Source of the DNA: Musa acuminata AAA Group
Lineage: Eukaryota; Streptophyta; Magnoliopsida; Zingiberales; Musaceae
Assembly (NCBI RefSeq): GCF_036884655.1
Contig: NC_088335.1
Coordinates: 47,435,001 to 47,499,000, forward strand
Reading direction: 5' to 3'
DNA length: 64,000 bases
The stretch's first letter is position 1. Every line of letters begins with the position of its first letter. Both the position numbers and the translations under genes were made by a program. Below the pieces are notes generated by a model. The model was not told the origin of the DNA and made no database searches. It saw nothing but the letters and a program-made list of their open reading frames with translations. Below are positions 13,218 through 23,402 of this stretch, piece after piece.

Positions 13218-13640
13218 TGATAGGAAATCTACTGTCAACTAATACATAATTGTCACGTGAGATCCAAGTTACCCTTCACCCATCTATCTACATGGACTAA
13301 GATTCAAAGTAGGTAACACAAGATTCCTTCTCATCCATTATGACAAGGAAGATAATTACAAGCTTCTTTCTCATCCCTTATGATAAGGAAGATAATTATA
13401 AGCTTTTTATTTATCCATTATGATGAGGAAGACAATCATAAACTCTCTTCTCATCCTCTGAAATATAAAATGATATCTTAAACCCGGACTCTTTTTGAAT
13501 TACTTGGACCTTTGGGGATATCATATTACTAATTTGAGCATAGGAGGAATTAGGTCGGAAAATATTTTTCGACCTCAGTTTTCGTGTATGCGACACCACG
13601 ATGTTTCTACCTTAGAGACATTTCGAATAATTCTACACAT
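13218..13640 (+). repeat. 3' LTR of gypsy-type element 1 (3' end decayed)
   Basis: It starts TGATAGGAAATC like the 5' copy and keeps the internal LTR blocks through 'ttagagacatttcgaataa'. The terminal ACGTCAACGATATTT block of the other LTRs is missing, so the right end is lost or replaced. Confidence 0.7.
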
Positions 13641-15345
13641 AATGTATAAATAGGTAATGACTTTCTCTCCTAATAAACTTAATATTCTTTTTTTACCGTA
13701 CACTCTTTTTGGCTACATGCAGAGATTAGAGTGGGAACGCAATCGTAAGACGCTACATTTGGTAGGATGTGTGTGACCATCCCCTCAATCGTTGACCAGG
13801 CCAAATTATATCTAGTAGATTGGTCAAAATTATACAGCAATTTTATTTGACTTGGACACTTTGCTATATCCAAAACGAAGATGTTATATGATTCAATTTA
13901 AGTATTTTATTTAAAAAAATTAATTTTGGTATATATTTTATTTAAATTGATTCAACCAACAGGGAATTATATGGATAAATATGTAAAAACACAGAATTAT
14001 ATATATGTATATATAATTCTGTGTTTTATGCTTCGGGTTTCTCTCCGTGGACCGAACGCGGTGGTCAACGCAACGGCGGCGTCCAATCTTCTGAAGTCTC
14101 GACATCACGGAGCAGTCCGATCCCGTCGCTCTCCGTTCGGGATCGCCGTCTCGCCTTCGCCGCTCTCGCGACCGTGTGCGCGCCGTACAGAGAAGAAAAG
14201 TAAAAGCCCACCAATGTCTTCGTCTTCATCGAAGCCACTCGCTACAGTGTTCTTCCATCGTAGCGACGCTGGTTTGCCGCCGCTGTTGCTTCGCGATGTC
14301 AACTGTCCTTTCTCTACCTTTAGGACAGACGTGTCATCGTCACTCTTGCGGAGCGTGCACGCAAATCTGAAGTCTATCACGGGATGGACATGTAATTTTA
14401 CATACGTCAAGTATATCTTCTCATACTAAGATATGAACAGCGGGATGATTCGACTGAAACCGGAACTAAATTGATCGGAGTTGGATCAACAAATGAATGC
14501 ATGGAGATCAGCAGCGTCCGTCCTCATCCGCCTCGAATTCTGACAGCACGAGAGAGCATCAAGAATCCGTCACCTTGGAGAACACTGGTGGCCGTGGCAG
14601 TGGGATCAGAATACGATGCCTGCATGCAGTCACCTCCAATAACTTAGCAGCCTCAAGATTCCTGCATCCGCGGGCAGAGATTTTGGGTATCATATCCTCC
14701 TCCTCAGATGCCCATATATGCTGTGGTTCTTCCTCGTCGATCGGAATATATTCCATTTATCCCCGAAGAGGCAACAGCAGCTTATGCAAAAGATCAGCAT
14801 GAGCATATCTACGCCACTGACTGCAATATACTCAGGTTGTAGACATTCCCAACAAGAAAGGCCACCCAAAGAACCTCTCAGATGCTGCTGTATTAATTGG
14901 TGCAATAAATCTGTCCCAAGTGCCCTTGTGTTTCCTATATCCGGTTCATGGAAAAGTCGATCGAGATCGATCACAGCTATTTGCAACGACATTAATGGTG
15001 GGTGGGTTTATGTATAATCCTCCATGCTCTCAAAACTTGGCCAGGAAGAAAAGTGCTCTCATGTGCGCTCCCCAGCATCAGAATTCGGTCTGATGACTTT
15101 TCCCCACCGTATCTCTGTGGGGGATTTCCATCATGCAGAAACGAAAGCTGAACGAATATTACTTAGGCTCAGCCGATCGCTTTATCTGAAGCAATTCTTG
15201 TATATCATTTGGGCTTTTTGTCCTCACTCACCTTCATCTTTGTCAAAGCTATCTTCACTTGAGAAACAAGAAACGATCACCTCTTACAAGACCATGTATT
15301 CTTCCATCTATCCCACATTTACAGTGAAAATTGCATCCACCATGG
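13641..15345. other. Segment between the two gypsy-type elements with a GC-rich island
   Basis: AT-rich ends enclose a GC-rich stretch at about 14030-15020. On the plus strand, an ATG at 14501 opens about 43 codons (MEISSVRPHPPRILTAR...), followed in the same frame by stops and further gene-like sequence (FWVSYPPPQMPIYAVVLPRR). Codon-like composition suggests a decayed gene or captured fragment, but I recognise no family. A short near-palindrome (acacagaattatatatatgt and its complement) lies at about 13990-14030, just left of the island. Confidence 0.4.
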
Positions 15346-15359
15346 GTTGGGTGAAGCAT

Positions 15360-15730
15360 AGATTCTCATGGAGATCACCCTCCACTAATCTAGCTAAGTG
15401 GATAAAGATTCAAAGTAGTGAAATACAATCTTTTTTCTCATCCATTATGATAAGGAAGACAATCATAAGTTTCATTCAAACTCCTTTCTTATCTTCTAAG
15501 ATATATAAAGATATCTTAAACCTAATGTAAAAGATTCCTTTTGAATTATTCGAACTCACATTTGGGGATCTCAGATTGCTAACTTGAGTGTCAGAGGGAT
15601 CGAGTTGGAAAACCTCTCCCGACCTCGGTTTTCATATAGATGACACTTCAGGAGTATGATGTTTCTATATCGGAGACACCTCGGGACTACGTTAGGCTGA
15701 CCAAGACGTCAACGATATTTTTTCCTAACA
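15360..15730 (+). repeat. 5' LTR of gypsy-type element 2 (5' truncated)
   Basis: Aligns with the other three LTR copies from 'agatcaccctccac' through ACCAAGACGTCAACGATATT and ends TTCCTAACA. The start is truncated or replaced, so the left border is approximate. Confidence 0.7.
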
Positions 15731-17460
15731 TTTTGACACTATGAGAGCTTGATGTCGCAAGAATGGTCACTCGTCAATCCCTCGAACAAATGCTCCAACG
15801 AGTAGGCTCTGCCTCCAATCCATATCACTTTTACTCAAGGGGGACAACTTCCGTTCTTCCTTAATGTGGACACATCTACTTCAGTGCAAACACCAATGCG
15901 GTACTAGCGTCTGTTCAATGACATAGGTCTTTTGCTCTCGGGTAACCTTAAGCCACCTACTTATTCCTGTCGAGGCATTTTTGAACCTCACCCAATAGGT
16001 GCAGACACTAACTGACATGATCCGGGTTATCTTCCCACTCCTACCTCAATTAGCCCAATAAGCACCGCCACCATCTCAACCGCGATCAATATCTCAACTG
16101 TCACTAGCTTTGGTTTTTGTCGGGATTCGCCCACCCGACGTGGTGCCAACATCTCAGGATCACCTAAGGCCTATGGAATCGCTGGTCTAGGGAGTGCCTC
16201 ACTCCCCGACCGTAGAATTCAGTGCATCACTCCGCTCAACTTGAATTTGAGACCCAGTCAATGGATTCGATGGATGACTCATTGAGGATCCAATTACAAT
16301 AAATTGACCAACGTCTAACAGAGAAATAACGATAGTTCCAACAATCTCGAGAGAAAATATTAATCCTTGTTATCGAGATCTGAGGTATACAAGAAGCCCA
16401 TCTGTCACTTATAATATAGGTCTTCATGATGGGTCTAAAGCTCTTTTACTTTTTCTAGTCATTGGTGGAGAGGCCATCAATGACGATGCCTGAGGTGCTT
16501 CAAAGGACCAACCAATATATTGCTGTGGGGGCATTGGTCTCGAGTAAGGGTGAGGAGATGCGCAAAAGGCCGAGACAAGAGTGACTACCATCAATCCCGA
16601 CCTCGAGGTCACCATGATAAAGAAAAAATTGATTGACCCAATGAAGAATTTAAGGTGAAGAAGAAATGATCGACCCGAGCTACCTTGCTTGAGGTCCGAG
16701 TCGACTCCCTTGAACATGACTAGAACCTAAGTCATTTTACAGATAAAAAAAAAGGGCTCTTGAAAGACCCTCAACTGATGAAGACACCATTGGATATGAA
16801 GAACAAATCCAAGTACTACCACCTCCACCGTGATTATGGCTATGACATGGAGGACTATTGCGATTTGAAGGAGCAAATCAAAGAACTCATTTGTCGAGAA
16901 TACCTTGGGAAGTTCGTCTAGAGGCACCGGAAACCTTCGCCTCGACCTCATGAGTCGATGGAGAGGTGGAGATGTAGATCAATGTCATCATCGGTGGCCT
17001 TGCCTTAGGAGGAGGCAGCTCTTCGGGTCGTAAAGTCTATGCTCGGGCTACCATCAAAAAGTGTCCAGGGTTAGAAGACTACTCGAAAATAACTTTCAAG
17101 AAAGAAGAGTCATAATACCTCGACCTAAACCATAACAATGCCTTGGTGGTTTTCGCGAGGATGATTAACTCTTGATTGAAGAGGATTATGATTAATACAG
17201 CCTGCATGTCATATTTGGGAATGAACCCTACTCCAAAACGGTAATGACCAAATTCATAGTGATAAAATTCCTAATGAGGATCAATGTTGAAAAGCTGAAA
17301 AGCAACCCGAGGGAGTCGCTCTAGTGTTATATGACGACGGTCTCTCTATCGAAGAAGGCCTGGCCCGAGGTACTACTAATCGATCCCCGGAATTTCACTA
17401 AGTCCCTATAACATCCGAAGTCAATGAAGTCATTGATCGAGCACCCCTGGACAAAGCCTG
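15731..17460 (+). pseudogene. gag and protease remnant of gypsy-type element 2
   Basis: Translated in pieces, the region has two hallmarks of plant gypsy polyproteins. The first is the gag C-terminal box, like KYYHLHRDYGYDMEDYCDLK (about 16811-16870). The second is the pre-protease box INVIIGGLALGGGSSS (about 16978-17025), followed by remnants around the aspartic protease. Several stops and frameshifts interrupt it. Downstream polymerase domains are missing; the minisatellite starts where the remnant fades. Confidence 0.75.
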
Positions 17461-17461
17461 C

Positions 17462-18660
17462 CATGGCGAGAAGAGGATCCGAAGTCCACCACGATGGAGA
17501 GAGAACTTGAAGCCTACCACGGTTGAAGGACTTAAAATCCTCCACAAAAAAAAAAAAACTTCAAGCCTACAATGGTGGGAGGATCTAAAATCCACCATGA
17601 CGGAGGGAGGGCTTAAAGCCTATCACAACAAAGAGGGCCCAAAATTTGCCACAATAGAGAGAAGACTCAAAATTCACCATGGCAGAGGGAGGATCCAAAA
17701 TCCCTCATGGCGGAGGGAGAACCCAAAATCTACCATGATAAAGAAAGGACTTAGAGCCCACCAAGGACCCAAAATCTACCATGACAGAGGCACATGCCCA
17801 ACATGCTCAAGACATATGAGTCGAAAAAACCCAACCCACATGAAGAAATCCGCCATGGTGGAGGCACAAGGCCAATGTTTTCAAGAAGTATAAGTTGAGA
17901 AAACTCGACTCATATGAAAAAATCTACTACGACGGAGGCACAAGACCAACGTGCTCAAGACGCACAAGTAAGGAAAACCCGACCCATATGAAGAAATTCA
18001 CTATGACAGAGGCATAGGGAAAAATGTGCTCGAGGCGTGTGAGTTGGGAAAACTCGATCTACGCTAGAAGAAATCCACTACAGTAGAAGTGTAGGGCAAA
18101 ACATACCCAAGACACATAAATCGGGAAAACCTAACACGTGAAAAAATTTGCCACGATGGAGGCACAAAGTTAATGTGGCCGAGACGCATAAGTCGGGAAA
18201 ACCTGACCCACACTAAGATAAATCCGTAGTAACAGAGGTGCAAGGCCAAATGCGCCTGAGACATGTGAGTTGGGAAAACCCGACTGGCGCCAAAATAAAG
18301 CCACTGCAGTAGAGGTGAAGGGCCAAATATGCTTGAGGCATGTAACTCGAGAAAATCTAACCCACGCTAAGCGAAATCCATTATGGCGAAGGCGCAAGGC
18401 CAAATATGTTTAAGATGTGTGAGTTGAGAAACCCAACCTGCATGGAGAAATTCGCTATAGTGGAGGCATAAGACCAAATGTGCATAAGATGCAGGAGTTA
18501 AGAAAACTCAACGCACGTGAAGAGAAATCTGCTACGATAGAAGTACAAGGCTAAATGTGCCCAAGATGCATGAGTCGAGAAAACTTGACTTGCACTAACT
18601 CTGCTTCGACACAGGCCCAACATGCCTGAAACACTAGAATTGGGAAAACCTGACCCATAA
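17462..18660 (+). repeat. Minisatellite of element 2
   Basis: Two-part array homologous to that of element 1: short ~30-base units to about 17790, then ~70-76-base units built around 'catgagtcgggaaaaccc' and 'ggaggcacaaggccaa'. Confidence 0.85.
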
Positions 18661-18714
18661 GATAAGATCCCGAATGCTCGTGTTTCAAACCCCTCTTACA
18701 AGAGCCCCCAAGAA

Positions 18715-19163
18715 TGCTAATATCAGTTGACACGTGGTTGCTACGTGAGATCCAAGTCATCCTCCACCCATCTTATATAACGAAGATTTAAAGCACAAGC
18801 TTTCTTTTTATCCATTATAACAAGAAAGACAAACATAAACTTTTTTATCATCCTTTATGACAATAAAGGTATTCACTAGCTTTCTTCTCATTTATTATGA
18901 TGATGAAAACAATCACAAACTCAATATAAAAAGATATCTTAAACCCAATGCAAAGAACTCTTTTTGAATTATTTGAACCCATATTTGGGGACCGTAGATT
19001 ACTAACTTAGAGCGACTAGGTCGAGAAACCTCCCGTTATCGATCTTCATGTAGATGACAAGAATACAATGTTTCCACCTTAGAGACACTTTGGATGATGC
19101 TATATATACATGTTTAAGATCACGTCGGGCTGACCAAAACATCAACGATATTTTCTCTGAACT
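18715..19163 (+). repeat. 3' LTR of gypsy-type element 2
   Basis: Carries the shared LTR blocks (ACGTGAGATCCAAGT, TTTTTATCCATTAT, AGATATCTTAAACCCAA, ACCTTAGAGACACTTTGGA) and the terminal CTGACCAAAACATCAACGATATTTT. The start coordinate is approximate. Confidence 0.7.
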
Positions 19164-19720
19164 TATCATAACCATCAAAATTTACACAATAATAGTATAG
19201 GATACAAAAAAAAAAAATTTGAAGATTATGAAGTAATGTGTAAAAAAGATGTCCCTGCATTTTACATGTGTGGCAGATGAAGATACGGGCACACGATTTT
19301 TTATTCAGATACCACAACATTTTTATCGATATTATTTCATTTAAATGCTTAAATCAGTAGATGAGACATGATTCATACCTTTGTATTCTTATCAGAGCAA
19401 CTGATCTAAATTTGCCACATTCCTTTAGAAGTTGGGCACACAATAACAGAAGTAAAGGCTTTTTCCTGGAGAGTTTGCAGATCGTTGTCGTTTAAGAGTC
19501 AATTGTAATGAACGAAATAAAACTAAACACAAAGCAGTAAATCTGCGTGGCGGATAACAATTAATGGAAATACCACTCCAAATTACTAATTTTCACTGTA
19601 CAATCCATCAGGGAAAAGCAGCAGCAAAAGCAATGTAAGTTCTGCTATACAAAACCTCTATTCCTTCTTGCACTCCTGCATATTAGAACACTAGCAAAGG
19701 CAGATGATTCTTTTTGTACA
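19164..19720. other. Intergenic region, 3' flank of the LRR-RLK
   Basis: AT-rich DNA between the end of element 2 and the RLK stop codon; it presumably contains the RLK 3' UTR. No other feature was seen. Confidence 0.5.
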
Positions 19721-22700
19721 TTATTCGGCAGAAGGCAACTCACTGGAAAACATTGGAGGGTGGGCGATTGGCTCAAGCGACTGCAAGGATCGGACAACCT
19801 CGACGATTGCTGGTCGCTTCTCAGGCAATATAGAAGTGCATCGAAGAGCAAGTTCGAGTACCTCCAACATCTCTTGCTGTGCTGAACTGGAGATCTTGGG
19901 ATCTAATACTTGGAGAGCTCCATTTGTCATGTTCACCTTCCTTCTTACAAACTTGACGACATCGAGGGACTCCCTAACTTCCGGCTGTTCAGCTGGCCTT
20001 CCAGTAACGAGTTCCAGTAACACCACGCCGAAGCTGTATATGTCCATTTGTTCTGTTGGTTTCTTACTGCAGCCATACTCTGCAACCAGTAGCAATGCAT
20101 AATGCCGTACAGATATTTCAGTTTACTAGTTGATGAAAACAAAGCAATGTTCAACTCATTCAATTCATTTCTATGAGGAAAAAAGAAACATTCATTCATC
20201 TCACAGGGAATGCAAAAGTTCATATTCCTGGCATATTTGAAATAAATAAGAAATTACAATTTCAAATACCAAACGAAATTCGATTAACCATTGTTTATGT
20301 GCAATAAGTTCAAACAATACTGAAAGCTCTAGCATTCCACTTTTGTTTTTAGCTTCCTTGTTCTATGGCCTAATTATTTATTGCTTGACATCCAAAAGCT
20401 AAGACCAGCAAAACCATGATCAGTATCTCACGCAAGACAATAGCTAGCAATTCAATTATATGCAGTCAAAATTAAATCACCAGAAAGTATTTATACACCT
20501 AGCAAGCCAGTGTCTAATTACACAAATGACGCCAAACACCTTTCATCCTCTGCCACCTCATAGTGTCAAACCTAGGAATAATTTGATATACTTCCTTACA
20601 ATGTCGCTTGCTGTACATTCACTCACAGCCTTGCATTACCAAGCTTTATAAGGGTAATTTATGTATATAAGGCACCATCTCCAAGTGGGGCCAAAAGTTC
20701 TACTCGCTGTTGGTGAATTGGAGGAGATAGAATGGGGATCAAAGGCCTATTTTGATCCCTGTCCTCTGTATAACCACACTAGATCAGAGCAAAGTCTGGA
20801 TACATTATCTTGTCTCAAAAATAAAGAGATTCACCTACTCTTTCAATTGAAAGCACAATGTGGACTTTAATCAAGGAACTTATATAATTTATCAAAGGAA
20901 CTGAATGGCAGTCAATGTCATCCATGTTATTGCGATTAATATCTGTGGTATCTGCACCACAACGACAGATGCAAGAAACATCCAATGGGTTGGTATCTCT
21001 TGATGTAATTGAGTTGACACATTATATTGGGGAAATTCATATATGAAATATGTCTCGGTAAATCCAGAGAATTAAATTCCTAAAGAGAGTTGTAGATGAT
21101 TTCTTATATTAAATAATTTACCTGGAGGCATATAGCAATAGCTACCCAACTCAGAAGCTACCGATGACCTGTATGAGGTCTCCCCGATTATACGATCAAG
21201 GCCAAAGTCAGTTATCTTTGGCTCAAAACCATCACCAATAAGGATATTATTAGATTTCATGTTCCGGTGAAGTATCTGTGAGACATAATCTTTGTGAAGG
21301 TACAGTAAGCCATGTGCGGATCCAATAGCCAGTTTGAGGCGAAAACTCCACTCTAGTGAAAAGCCTGGTTTATGAAGGGCATCTCCTAAGCTACCCTTTT
21401 TCAGGTACTCAAAAATAAGAAGAATTGTGCCTTTGGAGTAACAAAAGCCCAACAACTTGGCGACATTCCTATGCCTGGCCTTGGCCATTGTCTTAATTTC
21501 AGCCTTCACTATTCTGAAAGACAAGTTACTGGAGTTTAGTAGCCTCTTAACGGCAACAAATTCTCCCCCAGGTAGCTGAAGGACGTGAACTTTGCCAAAA
21601 GCACCTTCACCAATCACATTTTTCTCAACTAAAGCCATTAGCAGCTCCTCTTCTGTAATCCCGAGAGGGTAAAAGAATACCGATTTCCATGCTCCAGATC
21701 TGGGCTTTCCTCGTAACATCCTGCACACCACATAAAGCCCCACAATTAAGACTGTGAAACCAACAGCAATGGATACCACAATTGCCGCCCAGAACAATCC
21801 AATGGTCTTAGAGTTTCGTCTTTTTAGTGGCCCATTGCATGGGTTTGGCAACCCAGGGCCACACAAATCGGGATTTCCCTGTAAGAATGAAGCTGGAAGA
21901 TCAGAAACCAGAGAAGTTGGAACACTTCCTGATAGCTGGTTGAAGGAAACATTGAACAGTGCAAGTTTCAGGTTTTGGAGCTCTGGTGGGATCTCACCGC
22001 TGAGTCTATTGCTGGAAATGTCAATGTATGTCAACACTGGTAGGTGTCCAAGAGAAGGTGGGATGTTTCCGGTCAAACTATTGTCTGCTAAGGATAACGA
22101 GACCAACTTTCTGCAGTTCCTGAGCTCTGGAATTGACCCTGTGAGCGAGTTGTGGGACAAATTTATGATACTCAAGACCGGTGAATCGAAAATATCAGCA
22201 GGGAGATCACCGGAGAAACCATTAAGCGAAGCTGAAAACCTGTACATGGTGCGAATCATTCCAAGACCTCCAGGAATTCTCCCCGTGAAGCTATTGTTAT
22301 CAATCTGAACTTGCTCCAGATGAGAAAGAACTCCAGCCAAATCGGGCATCTCACCTGAGAACTGGTTGTTTTCAGCTCGGACAAGCTTCAACTCTGGCAG
22401 TGACCACAAACCAGATGGAAGTTCTCCAGAAAAGCCATTGTCCTGCACTTGAAACCTCTCGAGGCTCAGGCATTTCTCAATGCTGTAAGGTATTGGACCA
22501 GTGAAGGAGTTATCAAGAAGACTGAGTTGTTTGAGAGATTTCCCGTAGCAAACATCAGCTGGAAATGATCCAGAAAGCATATTCTGTGAGAAATCCAGAG
22601 CAGTCAGCTTCAGAAAACCCAACCCGAACCCCAAAGGGATTTTTCCTGTCAAATTATTCTGGGAAAGGTCTAAAACCTCCAGCTCATGCAAACCAATGAA

Positions 22701-23402
22701 GGATTCAGGAATCGCACCATAAAGACCAGATCTTTGCATCTTAAGCCATCTCAATTTAGCCAGCCCCCCAATTTCTCGAGGCAGTTCAGATGCCAAAGAT
22801 GGATTCTGCGACAAGTCAAGAAGGACTAGCTCGCTCAAGTTTCTGAAAACAGGGGGACGGATGATACCTGAGAACAAGTTACTTCCCAAGTTGAGAACTT
22901 GGAGCCGCTCCAAGGAACCCAAGCGGACGGGTATTTGGCCTTCAATGCGGTTCCTACTGAGATCGAGCGTAGATAGACTGGAGAGCAGAACTATTTGGTC
23001 GGGAAATGTTCCCCAAAGCAGATTGTTGCTGAGATTGAGAGTGACCAGTCTGGTGCACTCGGAGAGCCGGAGAGAGATGGCCTCGTTGAAGAAGTTGTTG
23101 GCAAGGTTGAGGTCGGAGAGCTGAGGGAGTTGGCAGATGGAAGGAGAGATGTCACCGGTGAGGTTGAGGCCGTGAAGATCCACAGAGGTGACCAGAGAAG
23201 TGGTCTTGGAGCAAGTGATGCCAGTCCAGTTGCAGTGGTTCGTGGAGTTCGGGGACCAGTCGGATAGAGCCAAGGTAGGGTCCTCCATGGAGGACTTGAA
23301 GGTGAGGAGGAGGTCTGTTTCAGAGGAAGAGCTGAGGGCACTGACAAAGGAGAGAAAGAGAGTCAGGAGGAGAGTTTGGTGAGCTGCGGAGGAGGAAGCC
23401 AT
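19721..23402 (-). CDS. LRR receptor-like kinase, probably inactive (At5g06940-like)
   Basis: Plasma-membrane receptor-like protein of 879 residues from two exons: 21122-23402 and 19721-20079, joined in phase 1 across a 1.04-kb intron. The ATG at 23402 has a strong context (ACCATGG) and starts a signal peptide (about 1-27). An LRR N-cap (CNWTGITC), about twenty LRRs to near residue 510, and a membrane helix at about 535-563 follow. The kinase-like domain (about 595-860) has GEGAFGKV and VAVK (Lys619), but the catalytic loop reads HRN at 712-714 in place of HRD. DFG (732-734) is intact. The order and motifs (YPLGITEEEL, SFLQGNPDLCGPGLPNPC, DIYSFGVVLLELVTGRPAEQ) closely match Arabidopsis At5g06940, itself classed as probably inactive. 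Ligand and partners are unknown; it may signal through another kinase. Confidence 0.95.

Larger units (their letters stand above)
8127..13640 (+). mobile_element. Decayed Ty3/gypsy-type LTR element 1, carrying an ABCG gene fragment
   Basis: A 5' LTR (8127-8529) is followed by a leader (8530 to about 8885) matching the leader of the second element (from 15731). Next come an ABCG transporter fragment interrupted by a solo LTR, a minisatellite (about 11484-13200) and a 3' LTR from 13218. Both LTRs begin TGATAGGAA, and a purine-rich GGGAGGGTAACAAA precedes the 3' copy. No gag, protease, reverse transcriptase or integrase sequence is recognisable, so this was a non-autonomous derivative. The related element at 15.3-19.2 kb retains gag/protease remnants of gypsy type, which supports the classification. 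The 3' LTR seems truncated, so the right border is approximate. Target duplications were not found. Confidence 0.75.
15346..19163 (+). mobile_element. Decayed Ty3/gypsy-type LTR element 2
   Basis: A 5'-truncated LTR (about 15360-15730) is followed by a leader and decayed gag/protease region (15731 to about 17460), a two-part minisatellite (17462-18660) and a 3' LTR (18715-19163). The coding strand is plus. Stops and frameshifts are frequent. No reverse transcriptase or integrase is present, so polymerase sequences were deleted or this is a non-autonomous derivative. Comparison with element 1 shows the same architecture without the ABCG insert. Confidence 0.78.

Noticed and set aside
15731..17460. 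An endogenous pararetrovirus insertion
   Set aside because: The gag/protease boxes are of gypsy type and the segment is bounded by related LTRs; no movement-protein or caulimovirid-specific order was recognised.
22861..23382. Plus-strand frames opposite the LRR region
   Set aside because: They are antisense shadows of the well-supported RLK exon with no motif of their own.
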